This document shows, one piece after another, positions 1 to 8,271 of a stretch of 35,183 bases of DNA. The notes beneath the pieces were generated by a model, which saw only the letters and a list, made by a program, of their open reading frames with translations, ran no database searches and was not told where the DNA came from. Source of the stretch: an uncultured Phycisphaerales bacterium (GTDB lineage: Bacteria > Planctomycetota > Phycisphaerae > Tepidisphaerales > Tepidisphaeraceae); the NCBI GenBank assembly GCA_903871935.1, contig CAIQIQ010000167.1:1-35183 (forward strand), read 5' to 3'. Made by a program: the position numbers and the translations under genes. Numbering within the stretch: the stretch's first letter is position 1; each line of letters opens with the position of its first letter.

Positions 1-331
1 CATCTTCCCTTCTGGCAACGGAGTGGCGGGGGGCGACTTCGCCTTCCGGTTCGATGTTCTGCCGGGGGATTCGACGGGCGGGAGCTTAGGCAAGGTGAAT
101 GTGGCGGACATTAATCAGACCAAGAGTCGCAGCGCCCTGCCCGAGACGATAAGCAGCTACCGGTCGGATTTCGATGGGAATGACCTGGTCAATGTCGCGG
201 ATATCAATTACGTCAAAACCAGGTCCGCGATCTCCTCATTGCCGGTGGATCCGCCGGTGCTGCCGAGCTTTGGCCCGGTGTTCTCGCAGGTGAGCCTGGT
301 GCTGCGGGGGCGATCAAGGAACCTGTGGTAA
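1..331 (+). CDS. C-terminal end of secreted dockerin-type protein (partial)
   Basis: The frame is already open at base 2 and ends with TAA at 329-331; the start lies outside the window. A GTG at 23 is internal, not a start. The visible ~109 residues carry a two-part dockerin-like module (GDSTGGSLGKVNVADI and SDFDGNDLVNVADI) followed by a proline-rich spacer and the tail RSRNLW. The same module, in the same register, ends the complete gene that stops at 5678, and the two are nearly identical. By family knowledge, planctomycete dockerin-like C-termini sit on large exported proteins and may mediate attachment. What precedes the module cannot be seen, but the duplication argues for a paralogue of the 921-5678 gene. 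Confidence 0.85.
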   Translation, partial: IFPSGNGVAGGDFAFRFDVLPGDSTGGSLGKVNVADINQTKSRSALPETISSYRSDFDGNDLVNVADINYVKTRSAISSLPVDPPVLPSFGPVFSQVSLVLRGRSRNLW

Positions 332-448
332 GGCCGACTAGCTCGTAGGGGGGGGAGATTACGGATGGGGCGGCTGAGCTGGAGGGTGGATTGACCGGGG
401 GGCGGGGGAGCTTAGCTTGCACCCTTTGCTATGGTAGCTGTTGCGGAC
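1..448 (+). repeat. Direct repeat, copy 1 (matches 5348-5795)
   Basis: Copy 1 of a long direct repeat. It covers the dockerin-encoding 3' end, the stop codon, about 100 bp of following sequence, and an ATG plus five codons (431-448: ATG GTA GCT GTT GCG GAC). Bases 191-265 are identical to 5538-5612. The offset is 5347 bp at both the stop codon and the ATG, with small compensating indels between them. In copy 1 the short frame runs only to a TGA at 461-463, so the ATG is a dead remnant. Confidence 0.9.
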
Positions 449-574
449 CGATTACATCGCTGAATCCGGCGATGACGGGTGTATCGGTGCTGCCGGCCGG
501 GAGTTGGAAGGCGGGTAAGGTGAGACGGCCGGGGATCTTTGAGGTGGTGTGAGAGCGCTGCGGTGGGCAGAGGA

Positions 575-594
575 CAGCGACTGCAAAGTCGCTG
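575..594. repeat. Perfect 8-bp stem hairpin with GCAA tetraloop
   Basis: CAGCGACT and AGTCGCTG pair over 8 bp around a GCAA (GNRA-type) loop. No T tract follows, so it is not a classical intrinsic terminator. It may be a stable RNA hairpin or one end of a REP-like extragenic element, possibly together with the hairpins at 639-697. Confidence 0.5.
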
Positions 595-638
595 CTACGC
601 GGTCTCGCTACAGGGCTCCTCGTTCTTGTGATGATGAT

Positions 639-697
639 ACCCAAGGCGGCGGCGGGTACTCCTTGCCCTGGGCTATGCACTTGCGCCCCGTTGGGGC
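639..697. repeat. REP-like palindromic stretch
   Basis: CCCAAGGC near 640-647 pairs imperfectly with GCCCTGGG at 665-672. A second stem, GCCCC (685-689) with GGGGC (693-697), closes a three-base loop. Paired GC-rich hairpins of this kind are typical of dispersed extragenic palindromes. That it is dispersed in this genome is inference; only this copy is visible. Confidence 0.35.
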
Positions 698-920
698 TCA
701 ATACTCGGAGACGCTGCGTCTTTGCGAGTGCTCTGAATCTGAGTTAGTCTGCGGACCAGAAGAACGAGCGGAGATCGGAAAGCCAGGAGGCCGAGACAAG
801 ACGAACATGGTTCTTGTGTTGGGTAGCTGGGAGAGTTAAGGTGCGCCGTTGTTCTGGGGGTTTAGTGATGTGGGCTCCGGGCATATTCATTGTCTCTTGG
901 TTGTGAGAAAGAGGTTGGAT

Positions 921-3900
921 ATGGCAAAGCCGCGTGCGCTGATGGGTGCAGTGGGGTCTTCGCGTCGGCACTCTTTGTTGAAGCGTGGCGGGAAGGCGCA
1001 TGTGGAGGCTTTGGAGGGGAGGGTGTTGCTCAGTGCACCGGCGACGTTTGATACGGCGGGCGTGGGCGGGGGCGGGTATTTCTACGAATCGGCGATCAGC
1101 CCGTTCAACAGCAATGATGTCTACCTGGGCACGGATATGGGGGAGCTGTATCACAGTTCCGATGGCGGGGCGACGTTTAGGTATCCGGCGACGAGTCTGG
1201 CGGCGGCGAATCGGTTTGTTTCGGGGTCGGATGCGCGAGTGCAGTTTACGCCGACGGATGGCGTTCTGTGGAGCGTGAATGATGCCTCGGGCAAACCATC
1301 CAGGAGCACGGATGGGGGAAACACGTGGATTGATTCGACGACGTGGAGCGGCGGGTGGATCAGGTATCTCTATAGCGACCCCAATGACGGGAACTTCCTG
1401 GTGGCGATCAATGTACGAGGTACCAACATCGCGATCAGCAGAACAGCGAATGGAGGGGGATCCTGGACGGGTAGCGGCGGGGCGGCGGTTACAAGTACAA
1501 ACTTCGTTGCGTTTGGGATGTACCGGTTGGGAAGTAATGTGTGGATGGCGACGACGGCGGGACTACTGTTGTCAACGGACAATGGCGCAACGTTCAACGT
1601 GGAGGCAATTCCGGGGTTTGGGGCGGGGGAAGTGATCACATCGTTTGCGTGTGCCCAGTCGGGCAGCACGATCCGGTTCTTCGTCACCACGTATGACAGT
1701 TCGGTGATTACGGGCCAGTACTTTGACCGCGGGGGGTGCACATCGGCCAACTACCGGGGGGTGTACACGATGGACTGGGGGGCGGGGGCGTGGACGAAGG
1801 TGGTGAGCATCCCGGCGGGGACGACGCCGACGATTGTGGGCATGGCGCGGAATAACATTAATGTGGTGTATGCGGGCGGGAGGCAGCTTGTTCTTGGGAT
1901 GGGCGAGCCAAGCGTGATCAAGTCGACCAATGGCGGGGGAAGCTGGAGCGAGACGTTTAACACCACGCAGAATGGGAATATCCAGACCGGTGGCGGCGTT
2001 GGCTGGCATCAGTACATTCCTTGGAACTGGACGTCGGTCAATACGATGAGCGTCCGCCTGAACGATCCCAATCGCGTGATCATTACAAATATGATGGCCG
2101 CGTGGATGACCAGCGATGGCGGGTCGGGAGCGGCGGCGCCGACCGGGGACTGGAGGTGTATCACGGTTGATCCCGCGTATCTGAATCCGGCGGGGCAGTC
2201 GGCAAATGGACAGGGGGCGTATACAGGAACGACCAACAATATATCGGTGTACAACACGCTTTGGCTGGACCCGCAGACGATCTTTACGTCGGCAACGGAT
2301 GTGACGGCACTGCGAAGCAGCAATGATGGCGATTCCTGGGATTTCGTGCGGGCCGAGGGTGGATATCTGGGGAACTTTTTCCAGGTTAACGAGGATTACC
2401 GGACCAATGCACTGTTTATTGGCGGTGGGATGCAGAATGATCTGTATACGCCATGGCGGATCAATGACTCGTGGATCGATGGGAAAGACGGCGGGGCTTA
2501 CTATTCAACCGACCTGGGCAAGACGTGGAGTCTGCTGAAGAAGTTTACCTATGTGCTGGGGGGCACCACGTATAACAGCATGGTGGCGGATCTGGTGATC
2601 GATCCGTATGTTGCCGGGCGGGCGTATGCGCTGGTGACCAATTCGGTGAATGGCGGGATTTATGTCACGAACAACCTGTACCTGGCCGATGGCGTGACGC
2701 CGAATCCGGGAGCTGCGTGGTCAGCGCTGAGCGTGCCATCGCGCCTGGTGGGAAGCGTGACATACTGGGCGCATCATCCGGCCGATCTGTGCATCCTGTC
2801 CGATGGCACGCTGGTGGCGGCGTTTGGCGAGCGGACTCTTGTCTCGGGAGTCATGGAGCCGAGTTCGGGCATCTGGGTGAGCACTGACGGCGGGGCGACA
2901 TGGCTTGATCGCAGTCAGAACACGCGGAAGAGCGATGGTACGGCGATTGCGAGCAGCTCGCTGGATCTCTACACGCAGCGTGTTTGTGTCGATCCGCAGG
3001 ATCCAGCGGAGAACACCTGGTATGCCATGGTCGACGTGGACTATTCCGGTGTGACGACGAATCCCGGCGTGTACAAGTCCACGGATCGGGGTGTGACGTG
3101 GAGGAATATCTTCTCGGGCGATGGCGCGATCGGGATGGCGATCAACGCGGACACGCACGAAATGTATGTGGGGACTTCGTATAGCGGGGTGTACTACGCG
3201 AGTAATGCCAATGCGGCAACGCCGACGCTGGCCTTCCTGCCGCAGGCGACAAACTACTACCGCATCAACGGGATCTTCTTCAACCGATTCCGGCCGAGCC
3301 AGATCATGACGACCTCGCAGGGCGGGGGGATGACGATTGGCGATTCAGCGCCGGTTACGCCATCGGATCTGAGCGCCAGTCCGAGCGGGACGTATCAGGC
3401 GGTTCTGAGTTGGTCGGCCGTCGGCGGGGCGACGAGCTATCAGGTGCAGCACGCGGTGATCAGTACGAGTGATGGTTCTGTCACATGGGTGAGCAGTGGG
3501 ACGACCAGTGGCACGACGTGGAATGTCACCGATCGCCCGGCGGGCGAAGGGACTTACTACTACCGCGTGGTTCCCAATGCGGGTGCGGGCGTTTCGAATA
3601 TCGTTTATGTGTCGAAGTTCAATGCGATGAGCAGTCTTACGGCAATCGCTACGACATCGGGGCAGGCGGACCTGCAATGGCAGTACGTCGGCCACGCGTC
3701 GATCGACGGGTTCAGGATCGAGCGCTCTGATGACAATGGGGCGACGTGGTCGCTACGGAAGACGATAAGCGGCGGGGACATCCTGAACTGGAGCGATACG
3801 GGGCTCTCTCCCAGCACAGCGTACCGATATCGGGTCAGCGCTACGGTGGGCAATCTCGCCTCAGCGCCATCATCGCCGGCGACGGTCATGACGCTGGGTA

Positions 3901-5678
3901 ATTCGACGCTTCTGGCATATGAGGGGTTCAACTATACGCAGGGACAGTACCTGCATAACCTGTCGGGCGGCAGCGGCTGGGCGGATGCGTGGTGTGTCGA
4001 GCGGGATGATGGCGAGCCGATCATCAATGGGTCGGGGCTGACGGCGGGAGCGCCGGCAGATGGTTTGCTTACAGGCGGGCGGAGCTTTACGACGTACTAC
4101 GGCGTCACCTCAACACGGAATACTGCGACGAGCTTCGGGACCGACGGTACCGAATTGTGGTCAAGTTTCCTGATCAAGCCGGATCTGGTCCTGGATGGCT
4201 CGTGGACTAACTCGGAGATTGATTTCGGCAGCATTGCACTGTGGTACCAGGGCATGACCGGGAACTTCTACTTTTCCATCCGGACCGTGGATGGCAGTTG
4301 GAACGGGCCGACAACATCCGCCATTACGCCGGGACAGACCTACTTTGTAGTCATACGCCAGGTGTTCAATCCAGCCGGCAACGGCCAGGATGTATTGCAG
4401 GTATGGACGAATCCGGCACCGGGTTCGACGTCACCGAGTGTTGCCTCTGCGTGGCTGAATAGGACGCTCAGTTCAACACTTACTGCGCCCAGCAGTACGC
4501 GGGTGGCGATTCGCGGGAAGTGGGGCCTCATCCCACAGTATGACGAGATCCGGATTGGGCGAACCTATGCGGATGTTGCGCCGCTGCCGGCCGATATTCC
4601 GGTGTTGAATCCGCCAACAGACATCTCGCTTTCGGGAAACAGCGTGGCGGAGAACCAGCCGACCGGGACGGTGGTGGGCAACTTCAGTACAACCGATCCC
4701 GATGCCGGCGACACGTTCACCTATTTGCTTGTAAGTGGACCGGGCAGCACCGACAACGCCAGCTTTAGCGTGAGTGGCAATCAACTTCTGACCGCCGCGT
4801 CGTTCAACTATGAGGCCAGGAATAGCTACTCGATTCGCTTGCGCAGTACCGACGCCGAAGGTCTGTGGTTTGAGAAGGCCTTTACGATCAGTGTGACCGA
4901 TGTCGATGAGATCGCTCCTACGGTCACAGCGGTGTATGTGAGGGGCTCAACCTGGAACACGAACTTCCTTTCCTTCCTGGCAACCAACATGAGCGGTTCG
5001 AGTTCTACCTATGGGTATGCCATTCCGGTAGGCTCAGGTGCTGCTCAACTGCAGACTCTCCCCTGGCGCAATCTCAATCGGATTTCGATTGCCTTCAGTG
5101 AAGATGTCTCGGTGGCTCAGGCGCAGTTTGCGATTGTGGGGTCGGTGAGCAGCTACAGCGTGTCGGGCTTCTCCTATAGCGCCACGGATCATGTGGCCAC
5201 CTGGTCGCTCTCGGCGGTGATTGGCGCCGACAAGCTCTATGTGGCTCTGCCAGGTAGTGGAGCGACACCGGTGAAGGATGCGGCCGGAAATGCGTTGGAT
5301 GGTGAATGGACGAACCCGACGAGTTACAGCCAGGTGGGTGCTACCAGCAGCTTCCCCTCTGGCAACGGAGTGGCGAGTGGCGATTTTGCCTTCCGGTTGG
5401 ATGTTCTGCCAGGAGATTCCACTGGCGGGAGCCTGGGGAAGGTGAATGTGGCGGATATCAATCAGACCAAGAGTCGCAGCGCCCTGCCGGAGACGACGAG
5501 TAGTTACCGGTCGGACTTCGATGGGAATGACCTGGTGAATGTCGCGGATATCAATTACGTCAAAACCAGGTCCGCGATCTCCTCATTGCCGGTGGATCCG
5601 CCGGTGCTGCCGGTCTTTGGCCCGGTGTTCTCGCAAGTGAGCCTGCTGCTGAAGGGGCGATCAAGGAACCTGTGGTAA
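921..5678 (+). CDS. Secreted multidomain Asp-box propeller / FN3 / LamG / cadherin / dockerin protein
   Basis: A 1585-residue exported protein. ATG at 921 is preferred over upstream TTG because AAGAGG sits 6 bases before it and it places the basic N-terminus directly before LEGRVLLSA (residues 31-39), a variant of the planctomycete LEPR-xLL signature. Roughly residues 40-795 hold many Asp-box motifs (SSDGGATF, STDNGATF, STNGGGSW, STDGGATW, STDRGVTW), indicating a sialidase/GH74-like beta-propeller. Then follow two FN3-like domains (~810-990), a LamG-like jelly roll starting EGFNYTQG (~1000-1215), a cadherin-like domain with VAENQPTGTV (~1220-1330), an Ig-like domain (~1335-1470) and a dockerin-like pair (~1500-1560). 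A glycan-binding or polysaccharide hydrolase role is plausible, but I cannot place the catalytic acids with confidence. It appears to be one copy of a tandem duplication with the partial gene at 1-331. Confidence 0.85.
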   Translation: MAKPRALMGAVGSSRRHSLLKRGGKAHVEALEGRVLLSAPATFDTAGVGGGGYFYESAISPFNSNDVYLGTDMGELYHSSDGGATFRYPATSLAAANRFVSGSDARVQFTPTDGVLWSVNDASGKPSRSTDGGNTWIDSTTWSGGWIRYLYSDPNDGNFLVAINVRGTNIAISRTANGGGSWTGSGGAAVTSTNFVAFGMYRLGSNVWMATTAGLLLSTDNGATFNVEAIPGFGAGEVITSFACAQSGSTIRFFVTTYDSSVITGQYFDRGGCTSANYRGVYTMDWGAGAWTKVVSIPAGTTPTIVGMARNNINVVYAGGRQLVLGMGEPSVIKSTNGGGSWSETFNTTQNGNIQTGGGVGWHQYIPWNWTSVNTMSVRLNDPNRVIITNMMAAWMTSDGGSGAAAPTGDWRCITVDPAYLNPAGQSANGQGAYTGTTNNISVYNTLWLDPQTIFTSATDVTALRSSNDGDSWDFVRAEGGYLGNFFQVNEDYRTNALFIGGGMQNDLYTPWRINDSWIDGKDGGAYYSTDLGKTWSLLKKFTYVLGGTTYNSMVADLVIDPYVAGRAYALVTNSVNGGIYVTNNLYLADGVTPNPGAAWSALSVPSRLVGSVTYWAHHPADLCILSDGTLVAAFGERTLVSGVMEPSSGIWVSTDGGATWLDRSQNTRKSDGTAIASSSLDLYTQRVCVDPQDPAENTWYAMVDVDYSGVTTNPGVYKSTDRGVTWRNIFSGDGAIGMAINADTHEMYVGTSYSGVYYASNANAATPTLAFLPQATNYYRINGIFFNRFRPSQIMTTSQGGGMTIGDSAPVTPSDLSASPSGTYQAVLSWSAVGGATSYQVQHAVISTSDGSVTWVSSGTTSGTTWNVTDRPAGEGTYYYRVVPNAGAGVSNIVYVSKFNAMSSLTAIATTSGQADLQWQYVGHASIDGFRIERSDDNGATWSLRKTISGGDILNWSDTGLSPSTAYRYRVSATVGNLASAPSSPATVMTLGNSTLLAYEGFNYTQGQYLHNLSGGSGWADAWCVERDDGEPIINGSGLTAGAPADGLLTGGRSFTTYYGVTSTRNTATSFGTDGTELWSSFLIKPDLVLDGSWTNSEIDFGSIALWYQGMTGNFYFSIRTVDGSWNGPTTSAITPGQTYFVVIRQVFNPAGNGQDVLQVWTNPAPGSTSPSVASAWLNRTLSSTLTAPSSTRVAIRGKWGLIPQYDEIRIGRTYADVAPLPADIPVLNPPTDISLSGNSVAENQPTGTVVGNFSTTDPDAGDTFTYLLVSGPGSTDNASFSVSGNQLLTAASFNYEARNSYSIRLRSTDAEGLWFEKAFTISVTDVDEIAPTVTAVYVRGSTWNTNFLSFLATNMSGSSSTYGYAIPVGSGAAQLQTLPWRNLNRISIAFSEDVSVAQAQFAIVGSVSSYSVSGFSYSATDHVATWSLSAVIGADKLYVALPGSGATPVKDAAGNALDGEWTNPTSYSQVGATSSFPSGNGVASGDFAFRLDVLPGDSTGGSLGKVNVADINQTKSRSALPETTSSYRSDFDGNDLVNVADINYVKTRSAISSLPVDPPVLPVFGPVFSQVSLLLKGRSRNLW

Positions 5679-5795
5679 GGCCAGTTCATTCGTAGGGGGG
5701 AGATTACGGATGGGGCGGTTGAGGTGGAGGGTGGATTGACCGGGGGGCGGGGGTGGCTTAGGTTGCACGCCCTGCGAATGGTAGCTGTTGCGGAC
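5348..5795 (+). repeat. Direct repeat, copy 2 (matches 1-448)
   Basis: Copy 2 of the direct repeat. Here the ATG at 5778 is live and opens the NuoE/NuoF fusion gene. Similarity to copy 1 stops after GCGGAC at 5795. The spacer 5679-5777 contains long G runs and no clear promoter. Confidence 0.9.
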
Positions 5796-8225
5796 AAAGT
5801 CGATCTGGCGTTTGTGGATGAGGCGATTGCGCGAATTGGGGCGCGGCCGGGGAATCTGATTGCGCTGCTGCAGGCGATACAAGAGCATTATCGGTATCTG
5901 CCGGACGAGGCGCTGGAGCGGATAGCCCAGAAGACGGAGATCACACCGGCGGCGGTGGCGGGGGTGTCGACGTTTTTCACGCAGTTTCGCCACCGGCCGG
6001 CCGGGCGGCATACGGTACGGGTTTGCCATGGGACGGCGTGCCATGTGAAGGGGTCGGAACTGGTGCATGATGCGATAGCGCGGGAACTGCATCTTGTGGG
6101 GGAGGAAGATACGGATGCGGGGGGGCGGTTCACGGTGGAGCGGGTGGGGTGTCTGGGCTGCTGCACGCTGGCGCCGGTGGTGCAGGTGGATGTGATTACG
6201 CTGGGGCATGTGGCGGCCGGTGAAGTGGGGAGGCTGCTGGATGAGGCGGAGAGAGTGCTGGAGGCAAGAGCGGATAGCGGAGAGCGGAAAGCGGAAACAA
6301 GGAGGGGGAGAGGAGGAGAGGGGGAGAGCGAAACAGGGGAGATACGGGTGGGGGTGGGGTCTTGCTGCGTGGCGGGGGGGAGCCAGGGGGTGAGAGATGC
6401 GCTGGAACGGACGGTGCAGCGGATGGGGGCGCGGGCGGTGGTGAAGCCGGTGGGCTGCGTGGGGATGTGCCATCAGACGCCGATGGTGGAAATCGTGTTG
6501 GGGAAGAAGTCAGAAGTCAGAAGTCCCGCCGCGGCGGATAAACTGCAGTCAGAAGGGGAGGCGGGGTCGATTGTTTATACGAAGGTGACGGCGGAGCAGG
6601 CGGAGGCGATTGTAAGGCGGCATTTCCGGTCGCGGGGATTGGTGCGGAGGGTGGCAGGAAGGGTGGATGGATGGGTGAATCGGCTGTTGACGGATGAGGT
6701 GGGTGGGGAATTGGCAGCGCGGGCGCGGACGTTTGCGGAAGAGCCGATGTGCTCGTTTCTGGAGAAGCAGACGCGGCTGGCGACGGAGGATTGCGGGCAT
6801 CTCGATCCATTGGATATCGATGAATACATGGCGCATGGTGGGTTTGAGGCGATGCGGAAGGTGCTGGGGGGCGGGGCGACGGCGGATGAGGTGGTCGGAC
6901 AGATCGAGGCATCGGGTCTGCGCGGCAGAGGTGGGGCGGGGTTCCCCACCGGGCGGAAGTGGCGGATGGTGGCGCAGGCACGCGGGGTGCGGAAGTATGT
7001 GATCTGTAATGGCGATGAAGGAGATCCCGGTGCGTTCATGGATCGGATGATCCTGGAGAGCTATCCGTATCGCGTGATCGAGGGAATGATCATCGCAGCG
7101 TGGGCGGTGGGGGCCAGCGAGGGGCGGTTCTATATCCGGCACGAGTATCCACTGGCGGTGGAGCGGATTCGCGCGGCGATCGAGGTGATGCGGACGCGGG
7201 GGATGCTGGGGAGCGGCATGGGCGGGTCGGCGTTCTCGTTTGATGTGGAGATTGCCGAGGGGGCGGGGGCGTTTGTGTGCGGTGAGGAGACTGCGCTGAT
7301 TGCGAGTATCGAGGGACAGCGCGGGATGCCGGTTTTGCGGCCACCGTATCCAGCGCAGCAGGGATTGTGGGATAAGCCGACGTTGATCAACAACGTCGAG
7401 ACGCTGGCGATGGTGCCGTGGATCGTGCGGCATGGCGGGGAAGAGTTTGCCAAACTGGGGACCCAGAAGAGCAAGGGGACGAAGGTTTTTGCGCTGACGG
7501 GGAAGGTGCGGCGGGGCGGGCTGATCGAGGTGCCGATGGGCGTGACGATCCGGCAGATTGTCGAAGAGATTGGCGGGGGCGTGGAGCTGTCGGAGGAGGG
7601 GCGACGGTTCAAGGCGGTGCAGATCGGCGGGCCATCGGGGGGGTGCATACCCGCGAGCCTGGCGGATACCAAGGTGGATTATGAATCGCTGGGGGCGGTC
7701 GGGGCGATCATGGGCTCGGGCGGGCTGGTGGTGCTGGATGATGGCGACTGCATGGTGGATATGGCGCGGTATTTCCTGCACTTCACGCAGGCGGAGAGCT
7801 GCGGGAAATGCACGTTCTGCCGGGTGGGGACTCAGCGCATGCTGGAGATTCTGGATCGCTTCTGCCAGGGAAAGGCAGTGGCGGCGGATATGAAGAAACT
7901 GGAGGAGCTGGCCGACCAGGTGAAGTGCTCGAGCTTGTGCGGGTTGGGGCAGACAGCGCCCAACCCCGTGCTGACGACGCTGAAGTACTTTCGCGAGGAG
8001 TACGAAGCGCACCTGAAGGGCAGATGCCCGGCCGGCAAGTGCCGCGACCTGGTGAAGTACACGATTACCGAGACGTGTATCGGGTGTACCATCTGCGCCC
8101 AGCAATGTCCGGTGCAGGCGATTGCCTTTGCGCCGTATCGGCGGCATGAGATCGATCAGGCGATATGCACGAAGTGTGATATCTGCCGGAAGGCATGTCC
8201 GGAGAAGGCAATAGAGGTGAGGTAA
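5778..8225 (+). CDS. Fused NuoE/HydC - ferredoxin - NuoF/HydB - 2x[4Fe-4S] electron-transfer protein
   Basis: An 815-residue single-chain NADH-oxidising module. ATG 5778 is chosen over an in-frame GTG at 5724 because it starts a normal NuoE N-terminus; no strong ribosome binding site is visible. Residues 1-~150 are NuoE/HydC-like with the [2Fe-2S] ligands C83, C88, C125 and C129. A charged linker (~158-187) leads to a second thioredoxin-like domain (CCVAGG at 196-201; C227, C231). After another linker (~240-260) comes NuoF with GRGGAGFPTG (~381), NGDEGDPGAF (~411) for FMN/NADH, and the N3-type cluster C675, C678, C681, C721. The C-terminus holds two [4Fe-4S] sites (C767/770/773/777 and C797/800/803/807). 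This order equals HydC+HydB of bifurcating hydrogenases, or the beta/gamma subunits of NAD-dependent formate dehydrogenases. No hydrogenase or formate dehydrogenase subunit is present, so the partner is unknown. Confidence 0.88.
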   Translation: MVAVADKVDLAFVDEAIARIGARPGNLIALLQAIQEHYRYLPDEALERIAQKTEITPAAVAGVSTFFTQFRHRPAGRHTVRVCHGTACHVKGSELVHDAIARELHLVGEEDTDAGGRFTVERVGCLGCCTLAPVVQVDVITLGHVAAGEVGRLLDEAERVLEARADSGERKAETRRGRGGEGESETGEIRVGVGSCCVAGGSQGVRDALERTVQRMGARAVVKPVGCVGMCHQTPMVEIVLGKKSEVRSPAAADKLQSEGEAGSIVYTKVTAEQAEAIVRRHFRSRGLVRRVAGRVDGWVNRLLTDEVGGELAARARTFAEEPMCSFLEKQTRLATEDCGHLDPLDIDEYMAHGGFEAMRKVLGGGATADEVVGQIEASGLRGRGGAGFPTGRKWRMVAQARGVRKYVICNGDEGDPGAFMDRMILESYPYRVIEGMIIAAWAVGASEGRFYIRHEYPLAVERIRAAIEVMRTRGMLGSGMGGSAFSFDVEIAEGAGAFVCGEETALIASIEGQRGMPVLRPPYPAQQGLWDKPTLINNVETLAMVPWIVRHGGEEFAKLGTQKSKGTKVFALTGKVRRGGLIEVPMGVTIRQIVEEIGGGVELSEEGRRFKAVQIGGPSGGCIPASLADTKVDYESLGAVGAIMGSGGLVVLDDGDCMVDMARYFLHFTQAESCGKCTFCRVGTQRMLEILDRFCQGKAVAADMKKLEELADQVKCSSLCGLGQTAPNPVLTTLKYFREEYEAHLKGRCPAGKCRDLVKYTITETCIGCTICAQQCPVQAIAFAPYRRHEIDQAICTKCDICRKACPEKAIEVR
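6265..6345 (+). repeat. Purine-rich low-complexity linker inside the fusion gene
   Basis: The first interdomain linker is almost all purines on the coding strand, with repeated AGCGGA and GGGGAGAG units. It closely resembles gene-free sequence at 10040-10090 and 10755-10815. It encodes a charged Arg/Glu/Gly stretch unlikely to fold. Confidence 0.6.
6506..6526 (+). repeat. Three in-frame GAAGTC(A/C) heptamers
   Basis: Three consecutive 7-bp units (GAAGTCA, GAAGTCA, GAAGTCC) lie in the linker between the second ferredoxin-like domain and the NuoF part. AGTCAGAAG recurs about 20 bp further on. The same heptamer forms a six-unit array at 10253-10294 in non-coding DNA. Confidence 0.8.
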
Positions 8226-8241
8226 GACGAGTCGATCGTCT
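8225..8241. terminator. Stem-loop between convergent genes
   Basis: AGACGA (8225-8230) and TCGTCT (8236-8241) form a perfect 6-bp stem with a 5-base loop, starting at the last base of the stop codon of the NuoEF-like gene and before the end of the minus-strand gene at 8272. There is no T run, so termination activity is only suggested by position. Confidence 0.3.
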
Positions 8242-8271
8242 CCACGTAAGGTTCTTTAGGAACTCAATCGC

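Larger units (their letters stand above)
332..920. other. Intergenic region with duplicated tail and hairpins
   Basis: I see no convincing gene in this 589 bp. The first ~117 bp duplicate the spacer upstream of the NuoEF-like gene. After 448 the sequence is unique in the window and holds a perfect hairpin with a GCAA tetraloop (575-594), an imperfect one around 639-674 and a GCCCC/GGGGC hairpin at 685-697. Short frames on both strands here have arginine/proline-rich, GC-driven composition and no ribosome binding site. AAGAGG at 909-914 is the ribosome binding site of the gene starting at 921. Confidence 0.6.

Noticed and set aside
6549..8147. Long minus-strand open frame opposite the NuoEF-like gene
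   Set aside because: It is a mirror frame caused by GC bias at third codon positions; its product is His/Arg/Pro-rich and the plus-strand frame has clear domains.
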